The notes below the pieces were generated by a model. That model was not told the origin of the DNA and did not search any database. It was given only the letters and a program-made list of their open reading frames with translations. A stretch of 64,000 nt of DNA from Penicillus capitatus. Taxonomy: Eukaryota > Chlorophyta. The translations under genes and the position numbers were made by a program. The stretch covers positions 930,001-994,000 of the forward strand of contig OZ287697.1 in NCBI GenBank assembly GCA_965649825.1. The letters are read 5' to 3'. Below are positions 15,300 to 26,482 of this stretch, one piece after another (position 1 is the stretch's first letter; the number at the start of each line of letters is the position of its first letter).

Positions 15300-15861
15300 T
15301 TGGGTCTTCCAATAAAAACCTTCAGTTTGTAAAAACAGCTTTCAATAAAGTAAAAAGAGATAGAATAAGCAGAAAGAAACTTTACGTTCATGTTTTCCTT
15401 CTCCTCGATCGTATCACGAATGCCTCCTCGCCGATAGATGCATTATTCATAACAAGATGTGTATCACCGCCAACGATTGTCAACAATCTCTCTCTTAGTC
15501 TATAACCGTGGAAGGTCATTCAAGTAGTTTTTAAAGATATCTGCATTGCGTGTCGTCAAGGTAGATTGCAACAGGCGAGGTGGAGTCGAACAAGAGACGC
15601 GTTTGAATATCTTGATTGTGATCCGGCCGGAAGCGGACAGGAGTCTTAATGATCGGACGGCAAAGGTAACAGATGTTCCTGTGAGTGCCATTCAGGGAGA
15701 CACGCATGTCAAAGAAAAAGCGAAAAAACAGAGTTCTCGTTCTCTTACAACAAGTTGAGCATTTTAATGTCGCCTTATCTACTCGTGCGTCCTATCGCGG
15801 CCGCGTCGTTTGGACGCACGAAAACGCGAACAACGACGAAGGCGCGTCGATTACAAAAGTT

Positions 15862-15995
15862 CTGCCTCAGATGCGAATGCCTGACTCGGCACATCAAATC
15901 TGGCAGTACTCCACGAATAATTTCCTATCAAAGATCGACAAGTAGTACAAGGAGGACATCGCGCGGTTTGGATTTAACATTGAGAAGACTAGTAA
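15862..15995 (+). pseudogene. Sulfotransferase C-terminal relic 1
   Basis: The reading QIWQYSTNNFLSKIDK, stop, YKEDIARFGFNIEK aligns with the C terminus of sulfotransferases A and B (NQIWQYYTED ... YYKEDFDRFGFTVEE). An in-frame TAG separates the halves, no PAPS-binding motif is nearby, and nothing upstream reads as the rest of the enzyme. It is a truncated remnant that travelled with the lectin block. Confidence 0.65.
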
Positions 15996-16683
15996 AGAAG
16001 TCAAACAGGACTGTGAAAGACAATTTAGAGGGCTTGCAGATTCGATATCAATGCTATCCATTCAATCTAGCCGCGTCTTGCGCATAAGAGGTATCGTTTC
16101 CCATTGCGCGACAGTTCAAACAAAGAAGCGCACGAAGAGCAAGATCAAAGAGCAGAGCGGTCGATCGGGCAAGTGACGACATCAAAATAACGGACGTCCG
16201 ATTCTTCTTGTCTCATCGAACGCGTGGGGAATCCCTCCCATAATACTCAAAAAAGTTCCCGAATCTGAGTTCAAGCATTGTGTACTCCTTTATTTCAAAC
16301 AGAATACTGAAATGGCTGTCTCCGCGAAGGGGGAAAGACTTGGTTCGAGCTCTGTCTTTGTGAAAGGCGAAAGCACCGTGGTTTGGAGACGAAGAACCAA
16401 CGCGACGCTTCCGATGACATCGCCGTTAGAGTTCGGCGAGACTTCCATCGTCGAAGCAAAAGAGACGAACTGCGCGGCTTTCTCTGACCGGCACGACAGT
16501 AATCGTCATGCTCGATCGTCGGCGCACCGCATCTGCAGCGAATGTCGCAAAAAATGGCACATTAAACTGTTCCACAGTTGTTGGACTGTTGAGTATTTGA
16601 TGGATTTGGCAGACAGAACTCGGCACAGATAAAAATGAATTGCCGACTCATTCGTTTGGCAGATCAATCAAACAGGCAAAACT

Positions 16684-17949
16684 TCAGGCATACTTGTAGA
16701 CGACCTCGATCAGCTCTTTGTTGAATCCGCGCATGTAACAGGACACTTCGTTTGCATTGGAAACAACACAGGACGGTGTCTCGAGGAACGGCACGTACGT
16801 GTTGACCCAGCCACCCCACTTTCCATCTGCGTAGTCGTTCTTGTAGAGATAGGAATCGTCACCAATGGCAAAACAGTGGATCTTGCCGACACCGGTGGTC
16901 ACACATTCGGGTGCCGAGTCGAAGACGCCTCCCAGATCGACCCACTCCTGCCACGTTCCGTCCCACGTCTTCTGCATGACGCTGTTCGTACTAACGCCCA
17001 AGGAGAAAACGTCGATCCTGTTAGCGTCCCACGTCGTCACTGATGGCCGGTCTTTCACCAGCCCTCCGAGTTTTTTATAACCTCCCCATCCTGATCCCTG
17101 GATCCAGTATCTGTGATAAAGGTTCAAGTCCATTCCGATGCCGAAGCAATTGAAGTGCGTTTCATCTCTCGCCGAACATCCGAAAGGGCTGAACAAACTG
17201 CCTTTCAGGTCATAATACGGCGTCCATTTGCCATCGACTGCTCCAATGTGATTGCCTTTGGTGGACGCTGCTCTCAACATGCAGTTGACGACTTTGGGCG
17301 TTCGAGCAACGCAGGAAGGCACCTCCATCAATCTCCCCCCTTTTGACTGCCAGCCGCTCCATTTTCCGCCAGAAAACGTGTTGATGTTGAGTCCAATTGC
17401 GACGTCCAGCACCAGGACGTCGATGAAGCCGACGTCACGACTGACGCATTCGATCTCGTCGACGATCACACCGCCGAGATCCTCCCATTCGCTGTAGACT
17501 CCGTTGTCAATGGAAATGTGCATGACGTTCGATTTCGGTGCTCGGATGAAGCAGTCGACGCGGCCAGGTCCCCATGACGTGCAGCATGGGCGGCTCTGTG
17601 CATTGCCGCCGAGCATCTTGAACACATCGGTGACGCCTTTTTCCACGTCGCCGTTGGCGTCCTTTAACACACAACGCGGTCAGAAGAAAACTTTTGGAAC
17701 AGCGCAACGTGCCTTTGTCTTCGCAGCGGCGTACGGCAGAATGATGTCGTTGCGGCGTGTCTGTGCAGTTGCAACGTCAACGTTGTGCGGAGCTGCGTCC
17801 CGCAGAGCAGACAGGCGATCGGCTTCCGCTCCGTAAAGATCTGACTGCGCCGCCATCTTGGAAGTCGGAAACCAGTACCCGAAAACGCCGTTGCAGGCGC
17901 ACAAAAGTGTCCCTGCGAGGATGAGCATCGAGAGGCTTGTCGTCTGCAT
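16684..17949 (-). CDS. Secreted seven-bladed PLL/DUF346-like lectin 1
   Basis: The ATG at 17949 begins a signal peptide (MQTTSLSMLILAGTLLCACN). A first exon continues to about 17710 and an intron ending TTAAAG joins DANGDVEKG. The mature part consists of seven repeats of about 45 residues, each following P-x-C ... D-x-F ... W-x-x-W-x-x-LGG, as in EWEDLGG, KWSGWQSKGG and TWQEWVDLGG. This is the DUF346 / PLL fucose-binding beta-propeller pattern. Most blades carry a Cys pair (for example CCTSWGPGRVDCF), which suggests within-blade disulfides in a secreted protein. Ligand binding cannot be read from the sequence; fucosylated or sulfated glycans are plausible by family. The N-terminal exon boundary differs from lectin 4 and is uncertain. 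Confidence 0.7.
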
Positions 17950-18808
17950 CTTGACGAGTGCAGAGAAAAAACCGCGACTCGTCGTCGAAACTGCGCTATG
18001 CAACGAATGTCAAATACCGATACGTTACCCGCTTTAATAGCTCCTGCATCTAGCGCATTAGACGTTCATTAATTCCAGTCAAAGCGGTCTCTGATTGCTC
18101 TGAACTTCTCTTCCTGAGAGGCTGCGTTGGCATTGACACATAAACAGCACGCTCCCGATGTCTGCTTCTCAGCAGCTGCGCAGCGGCGCTGCAGAAAGGA
18201 AGATTGCTATCAGAGGAGAGTCATACCGACGTCACTGTGAATCTCGCACTGACGTGTTTTCTTGGGGCAGCTCACGGTTCGGCGCTTTGGACACACGGAT
18301 TCAAGAACACAACTTATTTATTCGACGTTCGTCTGCCTTCCTCGCCGACCAAACCTCTTTCATTGCGTCGCTATGACGATCTAACAAGTCTATTCGACAC
18401 TGCTGCGATGATCATTCTGACAGCGCATTATGACAAGTAACGACAGGCGAAACGATCTTTTGGAGGCGATGGTTTTCGTTGAAGATACCAACCAACACGT
18501 TGTGGTCGTTCTGCCGTGCTCTCTTCGAACCACTTTCTCTCTATCACAGTGTTATTATGTCTCAGATGTGCTGTCATGTCACATCATTGACGTGTAACAG
18601 GCTCCATGCTGTCGCGTCAAAAACAGAGCTGCGACAGCGCAGAAGCAAACGAAACGATCCTGTTCAACTTCACGAATACCGCAGAGCTACGATGGCGAGT
18701 TTGTCGCGCTGAGATCGTTCAGAAGAAAAAAATGACACATTAAATGAATGAACGAATCAGTTCGAACAGGAGCGCGTTTGGTTCGGAACGCCTGGAGCAG
18801 ATCCGTTT
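17950..18808. other. Lectin 1 promoter and spacer to TAF5
   Basis: The first 140 bp match the upstream regions of lectins 4 and 6, including CTTTAATAGC (minus strand GCTATTAAAG) near 18033. The rest, to the TAF5 stop, has only short frames and no recognisable gene. Confidence 0.4.
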
Positions 18809-20744
18809 TCACAGTACCCTGGACGGAAACGACACACCTGCGACGACGAGGAGATTGCTGATCGTCCAGAAGGTGTTCATGATCCTGCACGAACGCGTGT
18901 TGTACGTCTTGATCCACTTTCGATCCGGCAGGCTCCACAGCTTCACACTTCCGTCATCTCCACCTGATGCGACAGCGCTCGCCGTCGGCAGTCCGTTGTC
19001 CGAAGGCGGAACCTGTGGTGATGAGATTGCCGTTCCCTCGCGAACAGTCGATGCTCCAGATGGGTCCCTTGTGCGCCTCCGTCACCGACATGATCTCGGA
19101 GCTCTGTCTCAGATCCCGGATCTCCATCTTTCCGTCGTCGAATCCGCACACGATGCTGTTCCCGTCCGGTCCGAAACGAAAGCAGCTCATTGCCCTGGTC
19201 CCCGTCAGCGACGGCGACTGTTTGAAGAGACGCACGCATTTGGGTGTCGCCACGTCCCACAGGCGAAACTGCCCGTCCGCCGTGGCCGCGCCGAAGTAAC
19301 TGCAGCCGGGATGCCAACGGACGATGTCCACGCTCTCAGCATGATCTGCGAGCAGCCGCGCTCGCATCGCGACGCGCCGATCGGAATGCGAATGGCGTGC
19401 CTGCGCAGATGCGGATGGGTTCCATGCTCTCCGTGCACCAGAGCCGCGCGGAGTGATCCATGGAGGCGCTCAGGAAGTAGTAGCCGACGGGGCAGGCCGC
19501 CACATCCAGCACTGGATACAGGTGGCCCCTGGGTCCGCGGCCGTAAGCGGTCGACGAACGAGGACGGCGGCCTTTACTTGAAGACGCAGATGTTGGCCTT
19601 GAGGTTCTCGCTCCAGAGACGAATCGTCCCGTCGACGGATCCGCTCAGGAAGATCCCGTCGTCTTCGAACCACGACATGGATGTGACGCTCTTCGTATGG
19701 CCACGGAAACGGACAGTGGGAAAGGGTCCGGCCTTGGACGCCGTGTCCAGTTCGCCGTCCAACGCACCGCTGCTGCGCACCTCGAGATCCGACTTCCTGC
19801 CGGAGTGCGCCCCGCAGGCGTCGGACTCCTCGAACCTCCGCCTCCTGTGTCGCACGGCGTCCGAGCGGCTCGGCGGCGTGGTCATGTCGAAGACGTGGAT
19901 CAGTGCATCCGAGAATCCCACTGGCACAGGCGAAGCAGATGCTCAGCGCGAGAGAGATCGCACGTCGGGGGACGCACCCGCCATCTTCTCGCCGTCGTGC
20001 ACCATCGACACGCACGTCGCACTGGACTCGCCGTTGAGCAAGGTGTACATGACGGAGGAAGGCAGTTTCTGCGCAGAAACGGGAACGCGGTGCCGCATCT
20101 TCTCGAGGATCTCGTCGTGCCGCTCGCTGCTGTGATCCGGCAGCGGAATCTGTTGCCCGAAAGAGTGAGCGAGACCCAAACGCCGCGTCCGTCGCTCACC
20201 GTGGCCTCCACGAACTCCGTGAAGTCATGCTTCCATTCGAGCAGATCCGCAAGCTGCTTGTTCTCGGCGGCGTCTTCGTTGGCCTCGTGGTCGCGCATCT
20301 CGATGTCGCGCAGCTCGTCCTCCAGATACGAGGCGCACATGTACTCTAAATCATCCTTCGCAATGATCAGAGACACCGTGGCGCCGCTTCGGCGGTACCC
20401 CGAGGAATCCCAGTGCGATGCGCTGCTGGTTGACGTCGTTGGCGCCGGTCTCGACATTCGTGGCTGCGGAGAACAGAAACCGCGTTTCCGTGTCGCTCCC
20501 CGCTGCCGAGTGGCGTACGCTGCAGCGACGGGTGCGGTTTGGCGCTGGCCGGTCTGCTCGCCAACTCGACCAGGCGGTGCTTCAGTCTCTCCCGCAGACG
20601 CGCCGTTTCTTCGGAAGGTTCCTGCGTCGAGGACGGGACATACCTGCACGCACGGCGCCCGTCGTCCAGAGCGCGGTGAACAGAGAGGGCTGGCCACCCG
20701 CTGAGGCGCAGGTACTCCGAGAGGATTGCGTCGAAGTCGGACAT
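18809..20744 (-). CDS. TAF5: TFIID subunit TAF5 (WD40)
   Basis: General transcription factor TFIID / SAGA scaffold subunit. The ATG at 20744 starts SDFDAILSEYLRLSGWPAL, a LisH-like N terminus. After a charged linker come KLPSSVMYTLLNGESSATCV and GFSDALIHVFDM (first propeller blades), then RFRGHTKSVTSMSWFEDDG, YFLSASMDHSARLW, SVDIVRWHPGCSYFGAATAD, RFGPDGNSIVCGFDDG and EAHKGPIWSIDCSRGNG. The spacing of blades and the P-V-G-Y-Y-F-x-S-A-S-x-D motif are typical of TAF5. It ends with TGA at 18809 after a short exon (VKLWSLPDRKW). Short introns split the propeller. The N-terminal TAF5 helical (NTD2) region is not obvious and looks reduced. It is divergently transcribed from the MBOAT gene across 107 bp. 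A truncated copy of the N terminus lies at 62598. Confidence 0.75.
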
Positions 20745-20851
20745 GGAGAGTCGGTCCGTCGTACAGCGAATGAAGGTCGTGCGGAGGTCCGTCCGTACGA
20801 ACACCGCCTTCGCGTCGACGGTCCTGCATTCTTTAAGGCAGACTAGACGTC
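20745..20851. promoter_or_regulatory. Bidirectional promoter, TAF5 / MBOAT, left arm
   Basis: 107 bp between divergent ATGs. The same interval is kept almost unchanged in the right arm (62491-62597), where TAF5 is truncated. Confidence 0.5.
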
Positions 20852-22275
20852 ATGGGCCTCGACTTTTCTTCGACCGTTTCCCTGACGGCCGTCTACGTTG
20901 TTCTGTCGACCGGCTACACCTGGAGAATCGTTGCCCGACAGAGAGAGGGGCTCGCTCGCTTCGTCTGCTTCCTTCCCGTCCTTCTCGTGAACGCTTTGCT
21001 GCCGTTTCTTTACGAGGCGCAGGGGATACACATATACGGTCGCCTTATCTGTGCATACCACCTTGCCTGGCTCTCCTCCTACAAGGTCGTCTGCCTTGTT
21101 TCTGCATGTGTACCGAGCGTCGAACGCTTGGCAGGCGCTGGCGCTGTGTCTGAATCGCGGGCCACTGGCGAACAGCGAACAACGGCATGGCCTCGCGCGC
21201 TTCTCCGCCGTCTACCTGCTGCACGTCCTTCCGGCCAAGAGTAAGCCGCATCTTCTGGAAACGCACATCGTCTGATGGTTCATGCACGTCGGTCGAGATC
21301 AACTCAAAGGAGTGGCCAAGCTCAAGCAAGCGATCCTTCTATTCCTTCGCGCCGCCTTGAAAGCAGGTCAGCTTTCCCATCGTCCGTCCAGGCCACTCAT
21401 CGGAACGTGCAGTCTGCCTGATCCTGTGCCAGATGGCGCTGTCTCCGGATGTCAACGACATGTCGTACTTCAACTCCATCGTCGCCGGTGCGTCCCTCCG
21501 TGGTAATATGCACGATGTGACTTTTGAGTGTGCAGGATCTGCCTGCTACTTCTTTACGTCTTTCTTTGCGGACGCCTCTTCGTTCATCGCTCTTGTTTTC
21601 TTCGACATCACGTCCATCGACGGATTCGACTACCCGTACTTGGTAACGCCCTCTCAAGCAGTCACGTCGTGGCGAACGAGAATTCTGCCAGTCGACGTCG
21701 GTGCGCGACTTCTGGGGGCGCAGGTGGAACGTCACGACCGGCAAAGTCCTTCGCACTCTGTCCTATGACATCATCATGGACGGTACGGCTCTCCTGTCCT
21801 GTATGCCTTCGGCGAGGCACTGGGAGCCTTCCAGGCAAATGGGTCCGCAACAGCCACGGCGGCTCGGGGGACAGGAAGAGCGTCTCGGACCTGCGCCGAT
21901 CGATGGCGATATCCGCGACCTTTGCCTTGAGCGCGGTGACGCATCTGCTGTTGGGCTGGTAAAGAGACGCGACGTCTCTTGGATGTCTCCTCTGACGGAT
22001 CCTTCCTTCTTAGGTGCCTCTGGGATGTGGTCTTGTATTCCTACGTGTACTACTTCATGCTGCAGCCGATATTTATCATCGGGGAAAGCAAGCTCGCCGA
22101 TCTCTTCTCCCGCAGCGATGTTCATTCCTTGCCTTCGTGACTGTCCGTTCCGATCGCTTTCCACGTGAATCTCTTCATCGCCCAGAGGCTTTTCGTGGCG
22201 CCGGGCATGAAGAGTGGACTGGTGAGGGATGCCTTCGAACTGAGGGACACGGTCCTCCAAGCTGGTGGCTATTGA
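20852..22275 (+). pseudogene. Wax-synthase-like MBOAT acyltransferase, copy A, with premature stop
   Basis: Multi-pass membrane O-acyltransferase of the plant wax synthase type. The ATG at 20852 leads through exons reading LVNALLPFLYEAQGIH, ALALCLNRGPLANSEQRHG, ALSPDVNDMSYFNSIVAG, SVRDFWGRRWNVTTGKVLR (the wax synthase signature) and ATFALSAVTHLLLGW with the candidate catalytic His. Exons are separated by short introns, one only 25 nt (21367-21391). In the penultimate coding stretch TGA at 22138-22140 interrupts SLPS where copy B has TGG, removing about 45 residues. The downstream frame is still open to 22275. The loss is recent. A shortened enzyme might retain activity, but the family usually has a last membrane helix here. 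Confidence 0.75.
21367..21391 (+). other. Candidate 25-nt intron in MBOAT copy A
   Basis: GT at 21367 and AG at 21391. Removing 25 nt joins LRAALKAG to HSSERAVCLILCQMAL, a hydrophobic segment that continues in frame. The same sequence is kept at 61975-61951 in copy B. Confidence 0.6.
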
Positions 22276-22498
22276 CGACGATCGCATGCAGAGGCACGGG
22301 AGGGGTTGCAAAGAAGCTGACCTCCGCCTCTCTTGCGGTCGGTCTGGCACGCACCAGTCCGTCCCTAACTATCTCGACCCGTAACGGCTTCCACTTTGGC
22401 TGAACGCTTAACATGTCGGTTCTTTTGATGTGACGTACGGTTCTGTCGGTCGTCCACTCGACTTTCGCAAAAGACAAGCTGAACAACAGCCCGCCGAG

Positions 22499-24404
22499 AT
22501 GATGAGCGCGACCCCGTGCGAAGACGCCTCGCGCAGCAGAAGCCTCGAGGAGCGCTTCGAGGAGAGCTACCAGGAGTCGCGTGCCGTCTTCGAGAAAACC
22601 CGTGCGTCGCAGGCCGCTGCCGAACTCAGACGCAACCGACAGTCGCTGGAGGCCGCGCTCGCTCCGCTCCGTCTCCTGCAGTCGGACAGGGTCGCGTCCG
22701 AGGCGACCGACGTCGAGACGGACACCCTCGCCCACGAGCGACCGCGACGCAAGCGAAGGCAGAAGGGGCCATCCGAACGACTCGAGGCGGGAAGGAGCAT
22801 CGGGGTCAGGCTCGACAGCCTTTCATCCGACGCGCCTCAGTACCGCAAGGCGCGCATCCTGCCTGCTGGTCAGACCATTCCGGTCTACACCAGCTGGAGT
22901 TTCGTGTCGGCCAATCAGCAGCAGCGGAAGGTGCACAACCACAAGCGCCTCTTCTACACCGACGACGACACGGGCGAGACGCTGCCGGCGAGCGAAGACG
23001 AAGACGAGGTGCAGTCGGAGAGCCATCGCCGATGGGACTCCAGAGACGTCGAGTGGAGGGAGTTCTGCCTGGCCCGATTGCGGGAGGAGGGATGGGAGGC
23101 GGCGACGTTCGTCCCTCTGCTCTCGGAGAGGCTCGGCGTCGAGACGTCTTCGCTGGAGGAGAGGCTCCGTCGGGAGAGTGCTCCGCGGCCGGCGCAGGAC
23201 GCCGTCGTGCAGCTCTGTCGGAGGTGTGTGCGCTACAACTGCTCGCTGCATCCGGAATCGAACGTCCTGCCGGCACTGCAGCCGCCGCCGCCGCGTGCCG
23301 AGGCGCCCGAACAGCCATGCGGTCCCAGGTGCTACCTGAACGACGCCGTGGAGACGTCGACGCTGTGGGGAGAGGGAGGCTGGGACAGCGACGAGATCGA
23401 CCTTCTGGAGAAGGTGAGCGTCGACGGGCGTTTCATTCGAGGAGAGATCGTGTGAAGGGACTGGATGTCTACGGCGAGCGTCCGTGCGAGCTGCAGAAGT
23501 TCGTCTTCACGAAGACCTGCTCGCAGATCCGGCGACACTTGCAGAGACATCCCGGACTGGGGACAAAACGCATGGCGAGTCTGCCGAGGAGACGCAGGGT
23601 GTCGAAGAAGGTCTCGGTCGGGTGCCGAAAGGGCGCGCCTGTCGTGGCCAAGCGTCTGCGTCACCAGGAGTCCGAGCTCTGGCACCAGTACCTGCCCTGC
23701 GCCTGCCGCGCCAACTGCTCAGCGACCTGCCCCTGCGTCAAGTCCAAGAACTTCTGCGACAAGTACTGCGCCTGCTGGAACGGACACCGGACGTTCAAGA
23801 GAGTGTGCGGCAATGCCTGGAAAGGCTGCAAGTGCGTGCAGCGCTGCGAGACGCAACGGTGTCCGTGCGTGGCGGCGTCGAGGGAATGCGATCCAGACGT
23901 GTGCGTCTCGTGCCGTTCCGACGGGACGTCCTGCTGCCGCAACATGAGCATTCGGATGCGACGGAACAAGCGAGTGGCGATGGGGCTGTCCGAGATCGTC
24001 GGATGGGGAACGTTCATGCTCGAGAGCGTCAAAAAGGACGAGCTCATCGGTAAGCACGCCAATCGGAGAGAGGGGACGAGACAGTGGACTGCCTAGGCGA
24101 GTACACGGGCGAGCTGATCAGCGACGAAGAGGCTGAGAGAAGGGGGAGGGTCTACGACATCGAGGACCGATCCTATCTCTTCAGTGCGACGGCCGAGACG
24201 GTGATCGATGCAAATCATCGAGGAAACACGCTGCGCTTTGCCAATCACTCTTCGGAGCCCAATTGCTATGTTAAGTACCTGCTGGTTGACGGAGACTATC
24301 GCGTGGGTATCTTTGCCGGGAGGGACATCCGAGCCGGAGAGGAGCTCCTTTACGATTACGGGAGCTCTTTTCTGTCTCACTGGAACACGGAAAGAGGGAC
24401 TTAA
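22499..24404 (+). CDS. EZH2: Polycomb methyltransferase E(z)/EZH2-like, copy A (intact)
   Basis: Catalytic PRC2 subunit, histone H3K27 methyltransferase. Exon 1 (22499-23413) encodes the divergent N-terminal part, including VHNHKRLFYTDDDTGETLP and a Cys-rich CRRCVRYNCSLHPES. A 44-nt intron (23414-23457) leads to exon 2 with PCELQKFVFTKTCSQIRRHL and the pre-SET CXC domain (about 23690-23940; CPCVKSKNFCDKYCACWNG, KGCKCVQRC). A 35-nt intron (24050-24084) leads to the rest of the SET domain: YTGELISDEEAERRGRVYD, RFANHSSEPNC and LLYDYGSSF. Key SET residues (NHS motif, C-terminal Tyr) are present. An upstream ATG at 22413 joined through an intron carrying TGATGTGAC would add a few residues (MSPAE), so the start is not settled. 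Confidence 0.85.
23414..23457 (+). other. 44-nt intron in E(z) copy A
   Basis: GTGAGC donor and GAAG acceptor. Splicing joins DLLEK to GLDVYGERPCELQK in phase 0, matching the E(z) family layout. Confidence 0.7.
24050..24084 (+). other. 35-nt intron within the SET domain of E(z) copy A
   Basis: GTAAGC donor and GACAG acceptor. Splicing joins KKDELI to VDCLGEYTGEL, restoring the canonical SET sequence. Confidence 0.85.
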
Positions 24405-24506
24405 AGAATGATCGCGTCGAGCTAACTGTCGCGAACAGCTTTGCCATTACCTACATCTGGCACATGTAGAAGCATTACTGATTGTTTTCCGTCAGAGCAA
24501 TTTGAA

Positions 24507-26482
24507 ATGTCTTTGCTTGCGCGATTCGGCCTAGGAAGGAAGGTGATTGGCACGTGCGTCGTCGTTTTCATTATTATCTTCCTGGCGTCCATCACCCTGT
24601 TGCCAAGCAGTACTCTGTTCATTGACGGGAAATCCTCGGTGAAAATCGTTTGGACGGGTACAGGTCCCACAGCAAGGTATCAAGAGACGGCGTTTATTCG
24701 ACACATTGGGGCGTTTAAAGTCTTGACGGAAAACAGGAACATTTCGAATCGGTTAAACAAACCTAAAATCGAAAACTTGCGGGACAACAAAACTCAAGAA
24801 AGCCTAATAACCGGGACATCTTCTGACGTGCTCAGGACGGCTGCGAGAGGATATGGAACGACACAGAATGGCTTGAATGGCTTCATAAAGGTGCCTATGA
24901 ACGCCATCATGTTTATCGAAACTCGACAGTTGTTGAGAAATATGCATGTATAGACTGCAGAGGGAGTAAAAGTGGAAAATTTGACCCGCAGAGAGAACAC
25001 ATTTGTCAGTGGCGCAAATTCGACACCAGCATCGTTTCATCTTTTTTCTCCAGAATCAATCCACCGGGCAAATGATGAAATCTGTGCCCAATGCCCAGAC
25101 AGTGACTGCAATCTCGGATGCCAGAAGTACCAGGAGTTGCTGAGTCACCTAAATGGGACGAGCGTCGAGAGTGGAGATGCCCGACTCCATGTCATTCCTG
25201 TGGATCCCTTGTCGTGGTTTCGCAAGACAGAGGGAAATACGACACAGTACCGAGCACTGCTTACAGAGATGGCCAGATCGGTCAAGTCTGCTTACGCGTA
25301 CCGCACGTTCAAGGGATCCGATCACGTCTTCGTCTGTCTGGACGGTGATGGATGCGTGGAGTTTGCTAATGATCTGTCCAAGACGCTGACGGAAGGGTTG
25401 GGATCGAGGGCCATCTTTGCCGCAAAGGGTGCTCGTGGCAGCAGCAGCCTTCAATGGCCATGTCCTCTGAGGGTCATCGACTTGGACAGAGAGGGTGTCG
25501 ATGATGTGACGGCTGATGTGGATCATATTGTTCAACGAGCAAGTATCATGATCGACCGGCGAAATCGCTGGATCTGTGCCGACAAAGATCACCCTGCTGT
25601 GCACTGGGAAAGAATGATGAAGGAAAAAGCCAATGGAGTCATCATGAAACAGTAAACAAGCACAATTGCATATCTGCTTTCGATGGAGATTCTGTGCAGA
25701 TATGGCTTTGTTATATGCTCCATACCCAAGAGCGGGTGCACGATGACAAGAGTCCTCATGCATAAAATGAGCGGGCACAAGGACTGGAATAACACCCGAA
25801 ATGCGGAATTTGGATTGCATTACTTCAGATCCCTTGAACAAGATGAGAAAACGGTAGGTCGTACACAAGACCCAATTTGACAAGCAGAAGATCTGTATCT
25901 TTCTTCTAGGCTTTCCTGAAAAACGCGAGTTTCGTCAGGGCAGCGATTGTCCGTCACCCAATTTCACGCTTGCTGTCAGGTTATCTCGACAAGATTCGCG
26001 ATAGGAGCGAATATGGCAGAGTCCCAGGGGTACAGGCCTGTATGAAAGGCTGGGAAATAAAAGTGTCGCCTTTCCACAAATTCGTACACTGTCTCACCAA
26101 GCTGCATCCGAATCCGGACAAACTCGACTTCCACTTCCGAATCCAATCAGCTTTCTGCAATTTCCGACGCTCCGAGCTTGACTTCGTTGGCAAGCAAGGC
26201 CATCTTCTGCCAGAGATGAAAGAATTTGGAATGTCCCTCAACTTCTGGGAAGAATACGGCGCCGATGGATGGGGAGATGGACACCATGCATTCGGTGAAA
26301 AGTCTTACCAGACACGGACCCATGACTCAGCAAATCAAATCTGGCAGTACTACACTGAAGATCTGATGATGAAAGCCTATCACTACTACAAAGAGGACTT
26401 CGATCGATTTGGATTTACCGTAGAGGAGATTCTGGCCACGAAGCCAAAAAAGACTGCAATGAACAATTCGATCAGCTTGTAA
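24507..26482 (+). CDS. Type II membrane carbohydrate sulfotransferase A
   Basis: Golgi-type sulfotransferase (Sulfotransfer_2 family) transferring sulfate from PAPS to glycans. The ATG at 24507 gives a short cytoplasmic tail, an anchor (VIGTCVVVFIIIFLASITLL) and a stem with N-glycosylation sites. The luminal region has a Cys cluster (ICAQCPDSDCNLGCQKY). The 5'-phosphosulfate loop CSIPKSGCTMTRVLM lies after an intron at 25652-25699, and the 3'-phosphate motif AIVRHPISRLLSGYLDK after an intron at 25854-25909. The C terminus has NQIWQYYTEDLMMKAYHYY and stops at 26482. The stem-to-catalytic junction near 24940-25002 needs an intron of about 67 nt ending TTGACCCGCAG; it is the weakest boundary. 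The catalytic part is nearly the same as copy B, but the anchor and stem differ entirely. Confidence 0.75.

Larger units (their letters stand above)
15300..18090. repeat. Duplicated block, copy 1 (sulfotransferase relic + lectin)
   Basis: Similar by eye to 31320-34480 in the same orientation and order: AT-rich leader, a segment beginning CCGTGGAAGGTC, the sulfotransferase C-terminal relic, a spacer containing CGACAGTTCAAACAAAG, then the complete lectin gene on the minus strand and its promoter. The two copies have diverged by substitutions and small indels outside the lectin, so this is older than the inverted duplication. Confidence 0.75.
20535..26446 (+). repeat. Inverted segmental duplication, left arm
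   Basis: Matches 62808 down to 48324 on the opposite strand once the retrotransposon is removed. It covers the TAF5 N terminus, MBOAT, E(z) and the sulfotransferase catalytic region. Identity is high over most of the length. An unmatched interval of about 0.6 kb (24,388-25,000) replaces 49,787-50,404 of the other arm. Confidence 0.85.

Noticed and set aside
18744-20829. Long open frames on both strands across TAF5 (463 and 309 residues)
   Set aside because: GC-rich coding DNA leaves shadow frames open. Only the spliced minus-strand reading gives WD40 blades in order.
22516-23413. Arg/Ala-rich frames overlapping E(z) exon 1
   Set aside because: Their composition is that of an out-of-frame reading of GC-rich sequence; the 22499 frame continues into the conserved CXC and SET parts.
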